NCBI RefSeq assembly: GCF_003856495.1
Contig: NZ_CP034118.1
Span: forward strand, 124,001 to 188,000
Reading direction: 5' to 3'
DNA from: Staphylospora marina
Lineage (GTDB): Bacteria > Bacillota > Bacilli > Thermoactinomycetales > Thermoactinomycetaceae
DNA length: 64,000 nt
Positions 27,179 through 36,865 of this stretch are shown in pieces; position 1 is the first letter of the stretch, and the number at the start of each line of letters is the position of its first letter. Below the pieces are notes generated by a model, which searched no databases, had not been told where the DNA came from, and saw only the letters and a program-made list of their open reading frames with translations. The position numbers and the translations under genes were made by a program.

Positions 27179-28276
27179 GTGCTGAAACGTTTTGTCCAGT
27201 TGGCCTTCATTCTGGTCGGAGCATCGGCCGGCTACCTGATCGGGGATAACTTTTTCGGGTTGCTTCAACGTTCTCCCCTGAATTTCGGAGAAGTGCCGGG
27301 TCCCAAGTACATCGGGGCCGGATTGGGCGCTCTCCTGATGTTTGTCGCGACGTTCTGGCTGTCGGGGAACGTGGTGAGATGGATCCGATGGAGTGAAGAG
27401 CGTCTGGTCAAGATTCCAGCCGTTGACGGCCTGTTTGGAGCGATGGGGCTGATTTTCGGCTTGATCGTGGCCTTTTTGATCCAGCAACCTGTGTCGCAAC
27501 TTCCGATTCCGGTCGTGAATCAGGTGTTGCCGTTCATCTTTTCCGGAGTTCTCGGCTATCTGGGATTCCGGGTGGGGTTCAAAAAGCGGGATGAACTCAT
27601 ATCTGTTTTCCGGCTCGGCCGGCAAAATCGGGAGGCCCGAAACAAGAAGGACGAACCGAAAACGTATGCCGAGCACAAGATTCTGGACACCAGCGTGATC
27701 ATTGACGGACGGATCGCCGACATCTGCAAAACGGGCTTCCTCGAGGGAACCCTCGTCATTCCGAGCTTTGTTCTCGAAGAATTGCAACATATCGCCGATT
27801 CGTCGGATGTGCTCAAACGCAACCGCGGCCGGAGAGGCCTCGACATTCTGAACAAAATCCAGAAAGAATCCAACGTGAAAGTCCTCATTTACGAAGGGGA
27901 TTTTGAAGAGGTCAACGAGGTGGACAGCAAACTGGTCAAGTTGGCCAAGGTGTTGTCGGGAAAAGTGGTCACCAACGATTTCAACCTGAACAAAGTGTGT
28001 GAACTTCAAGGCGTCAGCGTTCTCAACATCAATGACTTGGCCAATGCGGTCAAACCCGTCGTTCTTCCCGGCGAGGAGATCAATGTCCAGGTGATCAAGG
28101 ACGGAAAAGAGCACGGTCAGGGCGTGGCATACCTAGACGACGGAACGATGATCGTCATCGAAGGCGGACGCGAGTACATCGGCGACCGGATCGACGTGCT
28201 GGTCACCAGTGTGCTGCAAACGTCTGCCGGTCGGATGATTTTTGCCAAGCCGAAACTGCTGGAGAGGGCTCTGTAA
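27179..28276 (+). CDS. yacL: PIN/TRAM domain protein YacL
   Basis: A 365-aa membrane protein. Four N-terminal transmembrane helices (about 1-140) are followed by a PIN nuclease-like domain with acidic residues (LDTSVIIDGRIADI, LVIPSFVLEELQHIAD, VVTNDFNLNKVCEL) and a C-terminal TRAM RNA-binding domain (about 300-360, GQGVAYLDDGTMIVIEGG). Found in Bacilli between disA and ispD. The exact substrate is not known. GTG 27179 chosen, ten bases after GGAGGAGG. Confidence 0.93.
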   Translation: MLKRFVQLAFILVGASAGYLIGDNFFGLLQRSPLNFGEVPGPKYIGAGLGALLMFVATFWLSGNVVRWIRWSEERLVKIPAVDGLFGAMGLIFGLIVAFLIQQPVSQLPIPVVNQVLPFIFSGVLGYLGFRVGFKKRDELISVFRLGRQNREARNKKDEPKTYAEHKILDTSVIIDGRIADICKTGFLEGTLVIPSFVLEELQHIADSSDVLKRNRGRRGLDILNKIQKESNVKVLIYEGDFEEVNEVDSKLVKLAKVLSGKVVTNDFNLNKVCELQGVSVLNINDLANAVKPVVLPGEEINVQVIKDGKEHGQGVAYLDDGTMIVIEGGREYIGDRIDVLVTSVLQTSAGRMIFAKPKLLERAL

Positions 28277-28354
28277 CGCATGCACGCGGTCATCGACGGT
28301 TCATGGCGCCGCATGGAGGAATCCGCATCGCTTGGGAAAACTCAAAACACACGG

Positions 28355-28384
28355 TTGCCGAAACGCCCGGAATTGGTTTATTCT
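28355..28384 (+). promoter_or_regulatory. Possible promoter for ispD-ispF
   Basis: TTGCCG (28355-28360), an 18-base spacer and TATTCT (28379-28384). Moderate match, 44 bases before the ispD start. Confidence 0.4.
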
Positions 28385-28427
28385 AAACCGATGACGGGCA
28401 TTCTTGCCTTGAAAGGGGACAAGTTTC

Positions 28428-29138
28428 TTGGATGTGGGCGTGATCTTGCCGGCGGCAGGAACGGGAAAACGGATGGGCACGAAGGAAAGCAAGCAATTCA
28501 TGCCGCTTGCCGGACGCCCTGTCCTTCTGCATACCATCGATGTGTTTGATCAACATCCCGACGTGAGCGAAATCGTCATTGCCGTCCGCGAAGAGGAGTT
28601 GGAGCGGACGCGTTCGCTGGTTTCCGCGGAAGGATACGGGACACCGGTTCGTGTGGTGGCGGGGGGCAGGGAACGTCAGGAAAGCGTGCTCAAGGCGCTC
28701 AGAGTCGTTTCCGCCGAACTGGTGATGGTGCATGATGCCGTCAGGCCGTTTGTCACCCATGCGGCCATTGACCGGCTGCTGGACGCCGCCCGGTTGCACG
28801 GAGCCGCCATCTTGGGAGTGCCGGTGAAAGACACGGTAAAGGTCGTCAACGACGCGGGAATCGTGGAAGAGACACCCGACCGCCGGAAATTGTGGGCGGT
28901 TCAGACTCCGCAGGCGTTTCGCAGGGAATGGCTCCTGTCTGCCCATGAGCGGGCCGCTTCCAGGGACGGCTGGGCGACCGACGATGCCATGTTGCTGGAA
29001 GAGGCGGGGTTTGACGTGCGGGTGGTGGAAGGGGAGTACACCAACATCAAGATCACCACTCCGGAAGACTGGATGGTGGCGGAAGCGATACGGAAGGCGG
29101 GGAGAACCGGACATGATTCGCATCGGACAAGGATTTGA
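28428..29138 (+). CDS. ispD: 2-C-methyl-D-erythritol 4-phosphate cytidylyltransferase
   Basis: A 236-aa MEP-pathway enzyme that joins CTP and MEP. The nucleotide-binding N-terminus [21 protein letters not shown] is complete; VHDAVRPFV (metal/substrate), QTPQAFR and [11 protein letters not shown] are also present. The start is TTG 28428 after AAAGGGG; no ATG or GTG in frame fits. Its 3' end overlaps ispF by 26 bases. Together they give two successive steps of isopentenyl diphosphate synthesis. Confidence 0.95.
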   Translation: MDVGVILPAAGTGKRMGTKESKQFMPLAGRPVLLHTIDVFDQHPDVSEIVIAVREEELERTRSLVSAEGYGTPVRVVAGGRERQESVLKALRVVSAELVMVHDAVRPFVTHAAIDRLLDAARLHGAAILGVPVKDTVKVVNDAGIVEETPDRRKLWAVQTPQAFRREWLLSAHERAASRDGWATDDAMLLEEAGFDVRVVEGEYTNIKITTPEDWMVAEAIRKAGRTGHDSHRTRI

Positions 29139-29592
29139 CGTTCATCAGTTGGGAGAAGGAAGACCGCTGATCATCGGCGGCGTGACCATTCCGCATGAAC
29201 GGGGATTGATCGGTCACTCCGATGCCGACGTTCTCTTGCACGCCATTGCGGATGCCGTATTGGGGGCGCTGGCGCTCGGAGACATCGGAAAGCATTTTCC
29301 CGACACCGACCCGGCCTTCAAAGACGCGGACAGCGGGAAGCTCCTGGCCCATGTGTGGAAGCTGGCCAAGGAGCGAGGATATGTGTTGGGAAACGTCGAT
29401 TCGGTCATCATCGCCCAAAAGCCGAAGATGGCCCCTTACATACCGGACATGATCAGACGGATTGCAAAGATTCTTGAAGCGGAAACGGATCGGGTGAATG
29501 TCAAGGCGACGACCTCGGAAAAATTGGGATTCACCGGGCGGGAAGAGGGAATCGCCGCCATGGCCGTCGTGTGCCTTGTCAGGAAACCGTGA
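29113..29592 (+). CDS. ispF: 2-C-methyl-D-erythritol 2,4-cyclodiphosphate synthase
   Basis: A 159-aa homotrimeric enzyme of the MEP pathway. The zinc site GFDVHQL (Asp and His) and the [29 protein letters not shown] block are intact. The C-terminal [19 protein letters not shown] motif closes the active site. It starts inside the last 26 bases of ispD, implying coupled translation, and is followed by gltX after 40 bases. Confidence 0.96.
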   Translation: MIRIGQGFDVHQLGEGRPLIIGGVTIPHERGLIGHSDADVLLHAIADAVLGALALGDIGKHFPDTDPAFKDADSGKLLAHVWKLAKERGYVLGNVDSVIIAQKPKMAPYIPDMIRRIAKILEAETDRVNVKATTSEKLGFTGREEGIAAMAVVCLVRKP

Positions 29593-29632
29593 CCTTGCTG
29601 ACCGGAACCTTGGGGCAAAGGAGAGAAACAAC

Positions 29633-31111
29633 GTGACCAGAGTTCGTACGAGGTATGCTCCCAGCCCGACCGGCCACCTGCACATCGGAGGGGCGCGGAC
29701 GGCGCTGTTCAGTTATTTGCTCGCCAGGAAGCACGGCGGTGATTTCATCGTCAGGATCGAGGACACCGACACCGAACGAAACATTCCGGGTGCGGATGAA
29801 AAACAGATGGCCATGCTGAAATGGCTGGGCATTCACTGGGATGAATCGGTCGACATCGGAGGGCCTTACGGTCCGTACCGTTGCATGGAACGCCTGGACA
29901 TCTACAACCGGTACGTGGACAAACTGTTGGCCGAAGGAAAAGCGTATCTCAGCTACAGCACTCCGGAAGAGCGGGAACGGGAACGGGAAGAGCAGATCGC
30001 CCGCGGGGAGAAACCCAAGTACAGCGGTTGGGACCGGGATCTCACGCCCGAGCAGCGGGCCAAATTCGAGGCGGAAGGGCGGGTTCCCAGCGTCCGGTTC
30101 CGGGTTCCCGAAGGAAAAACCATCGTCATCGAGGATGCCATTCGCGGCACGGTCAAGTTCGAGTCCGACGAGATCGGCGACTTTGTCATCCGTCGACCGG
30201 ACGGGCGCCCCACGTACAACTTCGCGGTGGTGGTGGACGACGCGCTGATGAAAATCACGCACGTCCTGCGGGGCGAGGAGCACTTGTCCAACACGCCGAA
30301 GCAGATTCTGATCTACGAGGCGCTCGGATTTGAGATTCCCACGTTCGGACACATTCCGCTCATCCTGAACAGCGAAGGCAAAAAGATGAGCAAACGGGAC
30401 GAAACGATCATCCAGTTCATCGACCAATACCGCGAGCAAGGGTATCTGCCCGAGGCGATCGTCAATTTCATCGCCCTCTTGGGTTGGTCTCCGGAAGGAG
30501 AAGAGGAGATCTTCTCCATGTCCGAGTTGATCGATCGATTCTCTCTGGAGCGGGTTTCCAAAGCGCCGGCCATTTTCGACACCGGAAAGCTGAAATGGAT
30601 GAACGGACAATACATCAAGAAAGCCCCGCTTGAGCGGATCGTTTCTCTCGCGCTTCCCCATCTCAGGAAGGCGGGAAGGATTGAGGAAAACCTCTCGCCC
30701 GAGCGGATGGAGTGGGTCACCCGGCTTGTGGCGCTCTATCAGGAACAGTTGGAATATGCCGCCCAGATCGTGGAACTGACCGAACTCTTTTTCCGAAGCG
30801 ACGTAAGGTATGAGGAAGAAGCGAAAGCCGTTCTCTCCGAAGAGCACGTACCGATGGTACTTTCCGCGGTGGCGGAAAAATGGGCCGGCATGACCTCCTT
30901 TGCGCCCGATGACATCAAGGACATGTTCAAGCAGGTCCAAAAAGAGACGGGTTACAAAGGAAAACAGCTGTTCATGCCGGTTCGCGCGGCGGCCACCGGC
31001 GTGGTGCACGGTCCGGACCTGCGCGAAACCTTGTCGCTTCTCGGACGCGATACGGTTCTTCGCCGCATCCGTTCCTGCGTTGACAATATCGGCGATTTTC
31101 GGGGAAAATAA
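29633..31111 (+). CDS. gltX: Glutamyl-tRNA synthetase
   Basis: A 492-aa class I synthetase of normal length. HIGH-type motif [14 protein letters not shown] at the N-terminus; KMSKR-type KKMSKRDET near residue 250. The C-terminal alpha-helical anticodon-binding domain is complete. In many Firmicutes this enzyme also charges tRNA-Gln, which GatCAB then corrects. GTG 29633 is preceded by AAAGGAGAG. The position between ispF and cysE-cysS is typical for Bacilli. Confidence 0.96.
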   Translation: MTRVRTRYAPSPTGHLHIGGARTALFSYLLARKHGGDFIVRIEDTDTERNIPGADEKQMAMLKWLGIHWDESVDIGGPYGPYRCMERLDIYNRYVDKLLAEGKAYLSYSTPEEREREREEQIARGEKPKYSGWDRDLTPEQRAKFEAEGRVPSVRFRVPEGKTIVIEDAIRGTVKFESDEIGDFVIRRPDGRPTYNFAVVVDDALMKITHVLRGEEHLSNTPKQILIYEALGFEIPTFGHIPLILNSEGKKMSKRDETIIQFIDQYREQGYLPEAIVNFIALLGWSPEGEEEIFSMSELIDRFSLERVSKAPAIFDTGKLKWMNGQYIKKAPLERIVSLALPHLRKAGRIEENLSPERMEWVTRLVALYQEQLEYAAQIVELTELFFRSDVRYEEEAKAVLSEEHVPMVLSAVAEKWAGMTSFAPDDIKDMFKQVQKETGYKGKQLFMPVRAAATGVVHGPDLRETLSLLGRDTVLRRIRSCVDNIGDFRGK

Positions 31112-31149
31112 AAAAGGATTGAATGTGTGCAGGAATTGAACAAGGCGCG

Positions 31150-31412
31150 ATGACTGGGAGAAGTAGGGGATTGTCGGGAACTTCAGAGAGGGGCTGGCCG
31201 GTGCGAAGCCCTGTTCCGCGGCCCTGAAATGCACCCATGAGCAGGTGTCCGAACCGGCGCATGCCGAAGTAGGAGCACCCGGCCCCCGCCGTTAACGGGT
31301 CAAAAGAGGAATCCGGCCGTACCCTGTGGTGCGGGACTGCCGGGTTCAAGCAGAGTGGGACCGCGGACCACCTCCGTCTCTGCAGCGATGGCTGCAGGGA
31401 TTTTTTATTTCT
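31150..31412 (+). promoter_or_regulatory. T-box riboswitch, predicted cysteine-specific
   Basis: A 5' leader before cysE. The conserved T-box core AGAGTGGGACCGCGG is at 31353-31367. It is followed by a terminator built from CTGCAG repeats (about 31379-31397) and a T-run. Upstream is a Stem I-like region with an AGTAGGGG-type bulge (about 31162). A TGC codon at 31230-31232 sits where the specifier loop is expected and matches cysteine. Uncharged tRNA-Cys would favour the antiterminator and turn on cysE-cysS. The specifier assignment is by position only. Confidence 0.85.
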
Positions 31413-31431
31413 TCTGAGGGGGGAACGACCG

Positions 31432-32241
31432 ATGTCATGGGTTAAGGGCTTGAAGGAGATTCGCCGGACGCTTCAGGCGGACATCCAGGCAGTGTTTGAC
31501 AGGGACCCCGCAGCCAGAAGCACTCTGGAAGTCGTACTCACCTATTCGGGATTGCACGCCATTTGGGCTCATCGGTTGGCCCACTGGTTTTTCAAGCGTC
31601 GCATGTTTCTCATCGCGAGGATCATCTCGCAGCTGAGCCGGTTTTTCACCGGAATCGAAATCCATCCGGGAGCCAAAATCGGAAAAGGAGTGTTCATCGA
31701 TCACGGAATGGGAGTCGTGATCGGGGAAACCTGCGAGATCGGCGATTATGTCACCATCTACCAGGGCGTGACGTTGGGAGGGACCGGTAAGGAAAAAGGC
31801 AAACGGCATCCCACGATTGAGGATCATGTCCTGATCTCCAGCGGAGCCAAGGTGCTGGGCTCCATCCGCGTGGGAAGAGGAGCCAAGATCGGGGCCGGGT
31901 CCGTGGTGCTCAGGGAGGTTCCGCCCAATTCCACGGTGGTGGGCGTGCCGGGCCGCGTCGTGATCCAGGATGGCGTCCGGGTCAATCAGGATCTGGACCA
32001 TGTCAACCTCCCGGACCCGGTGGCCGAAATCTGGCGGTCCCTCCAGGCGGAAATCGCGGGGCTCAAGGAAGAAGTGAGGATGTTGCGGGAACGCCTTCGG
32101 GAAACGGAGCATTCCGTCCGGACGCAGGAACCCCTTGAGGGAGGATCCGGCGGAGAGCAAGGAGGAACATCCGATGAAACGAGAGCTGAAACTGTACAAC
32201 ACGCTGACGAGGAGCAAAGAACTTCTGGAACCCGTTCATGA
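31432..32241 (+). CDS. cysE: Serine O-acetyltransferase
   Basis: A 269-aa enzyme that acetylates serine in the first committed step of cysteine synthesis. The helical N-terminal domain is followed by the left-handed beta-helix made of hexapeptide repeats ([23 protein letters not shown]... GVTLGGTG...). His and Asp of [12 protein letters not shown] are catalytic. The C-terminal 60-70 residues are a Glu/Arg/Ser-rich tail not usual for the family. The last 68 bases also encode the start of cysS in another frame. The leader is a T-box. Confidence 0.95.
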   Translation: MSWVKGLKEIRRTLQADIQAVFDRDPAARSTLEVVLTYSGLHAIWAHRLAHWFFKRRMFLIARIISQLSRFFTGIEIHPGAKIGKGVFIDHGMGVVIGETCEIGDYVTIYQGVTLGGTGKEKGKRHPTIEDHVLISSGAKVLGSIRVGRGAKIGAGSVVLREVPPNSTVVGVPGRVVIQDGVRVNQDLDHVNLPDPVAEIWRSLQAEIAGLKEEVRMLRERLRETEHSVRTQEPLEGGSGGEQGGTSDETRAETVQHADEEQRTSGTRS

Positions 32242-33580
32242 CGGGGAAATCCGGATGTATGTATGCGGTCCCACCGTGTACAACTACATTCACATCGGAA
32301 ACGCCAGGGTTTTCGTGTTCTTTGATGTGGTTCGCCGTTACCTGAGCCATGTCGGATACAAGGTGACCTACGTGCAGAACTTCACCGACGTGGATGACAA
32401 ACTGATTCGCGCCTCGCAGGAAACCGGTGATCCGGTGCCGGTGATTGCGGAGCGGTTCATCGGGGCGTATTTCGAAGACATGGACGCGCTCGGCGTCCGC
32501 CGGGCGGACGTTCATCCCCGGGCGACGGAGCACATCGACGGCATCATCGAAGCCATCCGGGCCTTGATCGAAAAGGGGTACGCGTACGAAAAGAACGGAG
32601 ACGTCTACTATCGCACCCTGAAAAAAGAAGGATACGGAAAGCTGACCCACCAATCCCTGGACGAACTGAAAGCCGGTGCCCGCATCGAGGTGAACGAGGA
32701 CAAGGAACACCCGATGGATTTCGCCTTGTGGAAAGCGGCCAAACCGGGAGAAATCTCCTGGGATTCCCCGTGGGGGAAAGGCCGGCCGGGATGGCACATC
32801 GAATGCTCGGTGATGGCCCGGCAATATCTCGGAGACACGCTGGACATCCACGCGGGCGGCGCGGATCTTTGCTTCCCGCATCACGAGAACGAGATCGCCC
32901 AGAGCGAGGCGTGGACCGGCAAACCGTTCGTCAAATACTGGCTGCACAACGGATACATCAACATGGGCAATGAAAAAATGTCCAAATCGCTGGGCAACGT
33001 AAAAACGGTGCACGAGCTGCGGAAGCTGTACTCGCCCGCCTCGCTCCGCTACTTCCTCTTGTCCGCCCATTACCGCAGCCCCATTTCGTTCAGCGATGAA
33101 GTGATGAATCAGGCGGAAAACGCCGTGTTGCGCATGCAAACCGCGGTCGACAATTTGCGCCACCGCCTGCAGTCGGCGCTCCCGGGAGAATCGGATCCCG
33201 AATTGACCGCGCGGCTGGATGAAGCGACCCGCCTGTTCCATGAGGCCATGAGCGATGATTTCAACACCGCCAACGCGATCAGCGCCGTCTTCGAAGCCGT
33301 GCGCACGGCCAATGAATGGCTGGCCAAACCCGTCGTCACCGCCGATTCCGTCCACGAACTGCTCGGCTGGTTCCGGGAGTATGCCGGGAACGTATTGGGA
33401 TTGGTGCGCCTCGAAGCGGATGAAATGCTGGATGCCGAAATCGAGGCATTGATCGAGGAGAGGCAGCAGGCACGGAAAGCGCGTGATTTCGCCCGGGCGG
33501 ATGCCATCCGCGACCAACTGAAGGCGATGGGCATCATCCTGGAAGACACGCCGCAGGGCGTCAGGTGGAGAAGAGCATGA
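32174..33580 (+). CDS. cysS: Cysteinyl-tRNA synthetase
   Basis: A 468-aa class I synthetase. The zinc-binding Cys and HIGH-like motif ([20 protein letters not shown]), the WHIECS and [11 protein letters not shown] motifs and KMSKS ([10 protein letters not shown]) are all present. The C-terminal DALR-type anticodon domain is complete. ATG 32174 follows AAGGAGGAACATCCG. It starts inside cysE in another frame, so it is co-transcribed and under the same T-box. The last codon overlaps the mrnC start. Confidence 0.96.
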   Translation: MKRELKLYNTLTRSKELLEPVHDGEIRMYVCGPTVYNYIHIGNARVFVFFDVVRRYLSHVGYKVTYVQNFTDVDDKLIRASQETGDPVPVIAERFIGAYFEDMDALGVRRADVHPRATEHIDGIIEAIRALIEKGYAYEKNGDVYYRTLKKEGYGKLTHQSLDELKAGARIEVNEDKEHPMDFALWKAAKPGEISWDSPWGKGRPGWHIECSVMARQYLGDTLDIHAGGADLCFPHHENEIAQSEAWTGKPFVKYWLHNGYINMGNEKMSKSLGNVKTVHELRKLYSPASLRYFLLSAHYRSPISFSDEVMNQAENAVLRMQTAVDNLRHRLQSALPGESDPELTARLDEATRLFHEAMSDDFNTANAISAVFEAVRTANEWLAKPVVTADSVHELLGWFREYAGNVLGLVRLEADEMLDAEIEALIEERQQARKARDFARADAIRDQLKAMGIILEDTPQGVRWRRA

Positions 33581-34023
33581 ACCGTCCCGGGTTGTTCGGC
33601 CAACTCTCCCGGCTTCCCAAACGTCCGGGAGAGCTTCCTCCCCTTTTGCTCGCCTATCTGGGCGATGCGGTGTTTGAACTGTACATCCGTTGGCATCTGG
33701 CGGCGCGCGGGATCATGAAGCCGGCCGAATGGCAGAAATCGGCGGTCCGATACGTGTCGGCCCCTGCCCAGGCCCGGGCGCTGAAGCGGCTGGAGCCCCT
33801 GCTCACCGAAGAAGAAAAACAGATCGTGAAAAGGGGAAGAAACGCCAAATCCGGAAGTTCCCCGAAAAACGCGAGTGTTTCCGAGTACCGGCACAGCACG
33901 GGATTGGAGGCCTTGGTCGGTCATCTGTACTGCCTGGGAAACGGGGAACGGATCGGCGAATTGATGCAAATCATCATCGAATCTGCGGAAACGGACGAAA
34001 AAGGAGAACACGCCAATGAGTGA
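33577..34023 (+). CDS. mrnC: Mini-ribonuclease III
   Basis: A 148-aa endonuclease with an RNase III catalytic fold but no double-stranded RNA-binding domain. It matures 23S rRNA ends in Bacilli. The acidic residues of [15 protein letters not shown] and the later [12 protein letters not shown] motif (Glu) form the metal site. ATG 33577 overlaps the cysS stop; GTG 33565 is less likely. The stop overlaps rlmB by eight bases. Confidence 0.93.
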   Translation: MNRPGLFGQLSRLPKRPGELPPLLLAYLGDAVFELYIRWHLAARGIMKPAEWQKSAVRYVSAPAQARALKRLEPLLTEEEKQIVKRGRNAKSGSSPKNASVSEYRHSTGLEALVGHLYCLGNGERIGELMQIIIESAETDEKGEHANE

Positions 34024-34756
34024 CTGGATCATGGGCAAACATGCCGTCCTGGAAGCACTCGCCGCGGGAAGCCGGGTGGAAAAAGTGCTGCTGGCCCAGG
34101 GCGTTCAGATGAGAGGATTTCAGGCGATCCTCGACAAGGCGAAAGAATCCCGGATCCCGGTTCAGCGGGTCCCCAGGGCCAAACTGGACAAGCTTGCGGA
34201 AGGAAAGAACCATCAGGGAGTGATGGCCCAGATTGCGGCATGGCGCTATGCTTCCGTCGAAGAATTGTTCAAACGGGCGGAAAGCCGCGGGGAATCTCCT
34301 TTCTTCATCCTGCTCGACGGCATCGAAGATCCGCACAATCTCGGGGCGATCATCCGAAGCGCCGATGCGGCGGGGGCTCACGGGGTCGTCATTCCCAAGC
34401 GCAGGGCCGTGGGTCTCACGGCTTCCGTGGCCAAAGCCGCGGCGGGGGCGCTCGAACACGTTCCGGTTGCCAAGGTGCCCAATCTCAATCAGTTTGCCGA
34501 AGAGCTGAAGGAGCGGGGGGTCTGGTTGGTGGGAAGCGACGGTGCGGCGAACACCTTGTATACCGGGGTGGATTACACGGTACCGGTGGCGTTGGTGATC
34601 GGCAGCGAAGGCCAGGGCATGGGACGGCTGCTCAAGGAAAAATGCGATTTCCTGGTGAAATTGCCGATGCGGGGAAACGTGACTTCCCTCAACGCTTCCG
34701 TCGCCGCGGGCATTCTCATGTACGAAGTGTTGCGCAGCCGGAACGCTCATGGCTAA
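34016..34756 (+). CDS. rlmB: 23S rRNA (guanosine-2'-O-)-methyltransferase RlmB / TrmH family
   Basis: A 246-aa SPOUT methyltransferase. The N-terminal SpoU substrate-binding domain (WIMGKHAVLEAL) is followed by the knotted catalytic domain with motif 1 (DGIEDPHNLGAIIRSADAAGAHGV), motif 2 (ALVIGSEGQGM) and motif 3 (LPMRGNVTSLNASVAAGILMYE). Predicted to methylate a 23S rRNA G in the peptidyl transferase loop. Overlaps both mrnC and yacP by eight bases each. Confidence 0.93.
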   Translation: MSDWIMGKHAVLEALAAGSRVEKVLLAQGVQMRGFQAILDKAKESRIPVQRVPRAKLDKLAEGKNHQGVMAQIAAWRYASVEELFKRAESRGESPFFILLDGIEDPHNLGAIIRSADAAGAHGVVIPKRRAVGLTASVAKAAAGALEHVPVAKVPNLNQFAEELKERGVWLVGSDGAANTLYTGVDYTVPVALVIGSEGQGMGRLLKEKCDFLVKLPMRGNVTSLNASVAAGILMYEVLRSRNAHG

Positions 34757-35270
34757 ACGGGAAGAATGGCTGGTGGTGGACGGGTACAACGTGATCGGGG
34801 CCGATCCGCGCGTGCGCTGGCAGCCCCGGAACCTCGAGGAACAGCGCAGCCGGCTGATCACCGCCCTGTCCGAATACCAGGCCATGTCCGGGCAAAAAGT
34901 GTTCATCGTGTTCGATGCGCATCACGCGGCCGGTGCCGGCTCCGAGCAGGTGCTGGAACAGGTGACCGTCTTTTTCACCCGTCGGGACGAAACGGCCGAT
35001 GAATTCATCGAGCGCTTCGTCAAACAGTTCAAAAGCCCGCACCGGGTGATCTATGTCGCCACTTCCGACTATCTGGAGCAGCGCATGGTTTTCGGGCAAG
35101 GGGCTTATCGCCTCTCTTCCCGGGAACTTCTTCAGAAAATCGGTTTGGCCAAGAAGGAACTCGGGGAAAGGCTGCGAAGAGAAGAACGGGAAAAAGCGAG
35201 AAATCCTCTGGAAGAGCGTCTGGATGCGGAAGCGTTCAAAAAGCTTGAAAAATGGAGGAGGAAAAAATAG
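34749..35270 (+). CDS. rae1: NYN-domain ribosome-associated endonuclease Rae1 (YacP)
   Basis: A 173-aa PIN-like (NYN) nuclease. Active-site acidic residues lie in VVDGYNVIGAD, VFDAHHAAG and ATSDYLEQ. In B. subtilis Rae1/YacP enters the ribosomal A site and cleaves mRNA in a translation-dependent way. The C-terminal 40 residues are a charged helix rich in Lys/Arg/Glu. It overlaps rlmB by eight bases and precedes the sigH promoter. Confidence 0.9.
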   Translation: MAKREEWLVVDGYNVIGADPRVRWQPRNLEEQRSRLITALSEYQAMSGQKVFIVFDAHHAAGAGSEQVLEQVTVFFTRRDETADEFIERFVKQFKSPHRVIYVATSDYLEQRMVFGQGAYRLSSRELLQKIGLAKKELGERLRREEREKARNPLEERLDAEAFKKLEKWRRKK

Positions 35271-35278
35271 GGGAAAAT

Positions 35279-35307
35279 TTGACGGTTTTGTAGACGTGGG
35301 CTATAAT
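35279..35307 (+). promoter_or_regulatory. Sigma-A promoter of sigH
   Basis: TTGACG (35279-35284), a 17-base spacer and TATAAT (35302-35307), nearly consensus, 45 bases before the GTG start. Confidence 0.85.
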
Positions 35308-35352
35308 ATCCTTACTGTGGGGTTATAGGCTACTAGGTCGGGGGGGAAAGCG

Positions 35353-36018
35353 GTGAGTGTAAATCTGGAGTCCATCCATTCGGCCGTGTACGAGGAACCC
35401 GCGGATTACAGCAACATGGCCGATGAGGACTTGGTGCGCGGTGTGCGGGTGGGAGACCACCAAGCACTCGAATACTTGATCAATAAGTACAAAAATTTCG
35501 TCAGAGCCAAGGCCAGGTCATATTTTTTGGTGGGGGCCGATCATGAAGACATCGTTCAGGAAGGGATGATCGGCCTGTTCAAGGCCATCCGCGATTTCAG
35601 GGGGGACAAGCTGGCTTCGTTCAAGGCGTTTGCCGAACTTTGCATCACACGGCAAATCATCACGGCCATCAAGACAGCGACCCGTCAAAAACACATTCCG
35701 CTCAACTCATATGTATCGCTGGACAAGCCCGCGTATGACGACGATACGGACCGTACGCTCCTGGACAAGATCCCTGGCAGTCTATCAAACCCTGAAGAGA
35801 TTTACATCAGCCAGGAAGAGTATAACGATATTGAAGATAAAATTGCCAAGATCCTCAGCGACCTGGAACGGAAAGTGCTGATGCTCTATCTCGACGGCCG
35901 TTCCTATCAAGAGATTGCCGTCGATCTCAATCGCCACGTGAAATCGATCGACAACGCTCTGCAACGTGTCAAGCGAAAGCTCGAAAAGTATCTGGAAGTG
36001 CGCGAAATCTCCATCTAG
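35353..36018 (+). CDS. sigH: RNA polymerase sigma factor SigH
   Basis: A 221-aa sigma-70-type factor. Region 2 (DHQALEYLINKYKNFVRAKARSYF...DIVQEGMIGLFKAIRDF) and region 4 with a helix-turn-helix (SYQEIAVDLNRHVKSIDNALQRVKRKL) are clear. In Bacilli SigH drives stationary-phase and early sporulation or competence genes. The position between yacP and rpmG is diagnostic. GTG start; GGGGGGAAAGCG precedes it. A strong hairpin terminator follows. Confidence 0.95.
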   Translation: MSVNLESIHSAVYEEPADYSNMADEDLVRGVRVGDHQALEYLINKYKNFVRAKARSYFLVGADHEDIVQEGMIGLFKAIRDFRGDKLASFKAFAELCITRQIITAIKTATRQKHIPLNSYVSLDKPAYDDDTDRTLLDKIPGSLSNPEEIYISQEEYNDIEDKIAKILSDLERKVLMLYLDGRSYQEIAVDLNRHVKSIDNALQRVKRKLEKYLEVREISI

Positions 36019-36052
36019 AACAAAAAATCGGAACCTTCCGCTTGATCTCTCG

Positions 36053-36087
36053 AAAAGACGGGTGTGTGGGGCACCTGTCTTTTCTTT
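36053..36087 (+). terminator. Intrinsic terminator of sigH
   Basis: AAAAGACGGGTG pairs with CACCTGTCTTTT (one G-U) across a short GT-rich loop, followed by CTTT. Confidence 0.8.
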
Positions 36088-36291
36088 ACATTGTATTTTC
36101 GACAAACCTCGCCACAATCCCTCTTTCGTCTGTGGCGAAAACGTGAAGTTCGTGAACAAATCGGGCGGAAAAACCTTTGATGAAACGGAAATGATGCCGT
36201 TTCGACAAATTTCTCCACGGGCAGAAAAAAACGGAAGGGGATTCGACGGCCGAAAACGGGTCTATAATGGGAATGTCAAGCGGTTCGAGAA

Positions 36292-36319
36292 TTGACAGGG
36301 CATCCGGCTGTATGATAAT
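36292..36319 (+). promoter_or_regulatory. Promoter of rpmG-secE-nusG
   Basis: TTGACA (36292-36297), a 16-base spacer and GATAAT (36314-36319), about 70 bases before rpmG. Confidence 0.7.
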
Positions 36320-36391
36320 GTAGTTTGGGTATTCTATCACTTTCATCCCATGAACGGTGATCTGCCACGAACCGGAAGAGGAGGTGTCATC

Positions 36392-36541
36392 ATGCGGGTC
36401 AACATCACCCTGGCATGCACGGAATGCCGCTCCCGGAACTACGCACAGACCAAGAACAAACGCAAGCATCCGGACCGCCTGGAGCTCCGCAAATACTGCC
36501 CGCGTTGCAATGCCCATACCACGCATCGCGAGACGAAGTAA
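36392..36541 (+). CDS. rpmG: 50S ribosomal protein L33
   Basis: A 49-aa protein with four cysteines (CTECRSRNY and CPRCNAHT) of the zinc-binding L33 type. Usual length. AAGAGGAGGTG ribosome site. The position ahead of secE is standard in Bacilli. The zinc-type sequence predicts no need for a zinc-free paralogue here, though one may exist elsewhere. Confidence 0.96.
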   Translation: MRVNITLACTECRSRNYAQTKNKRKHPDRLELRKYCPRCNAHTTHRETK

Positions 36542-36598
36542 TCGGTTCCACGGGCTGTTGGGCTTAAACCGTTTCATCCGAACGATGGGGGTGACAGC

Positions 36599-36823
36599 AT
36601 GGCATTTCTCGCAAGCATCGGGCGCGGAATCAAACGGAGTGTTTCCGGAACCGCCGGTTTCTTCCGTGGCAGCGTCCAGGAACTGAAAAAAGTCAAATGG
36701 CCGACCCGCCAGGAGTTGGTGAGCAGCACCGCGGTCGTGCTCATCATTACTCTGTTGCTGTCCATCTTCTTCTTCGTCGTTGATTCCGGAATCTACCACC
36801 TGGTTCGGTTGATCACGTCTTAG
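36599..36823 (+). CDS. secE: Preprotein translocase subunit SecE
   Basis: A 74-aa single-span membrane protein. A cytoplasmic amphipathic segment with the conserved ELKKVKWPTRQEL motif is followed by one transmembrane helix (about 45-66). SecE clamps SecY in the translocon. Short form typical of Gram-positives. Followed by nusG. Confidence 0.95.
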   Translation: MAFLASIGRGIKRSVSGTAGFFRGSVQELKKVKWPTRQELVSSTAVVLIITLLLSIFFFVVDSGIYHLVRLITS

Positions 36824-36865
36824 GCAGTGAAAACGCAAGGGGGGGACAGGGACCTTAAGGCCCTG

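Larger units (their letters stand above)
36019..36391. other. Intergenic region between sigH and rpmG
   Basis: 373 bases without a gene. It holds the sigH terminator (36053-36087), a CGCCAC/GTGGCG hairpin (about 36109-36137), a GAAACGG/CCGTTTC hairpin near 36181-36204, a TATAAT-like box at 36262-36267 lacking a good -35, and the rpmG promoter (36292-36319). Confidence 0.6.

Noticed and set aside
28280-28549. Frame overlapping the ispD start
   Set aside because: No ribosome site; polar low-complexity product; overlaps the conserved N-terminus of IspD.
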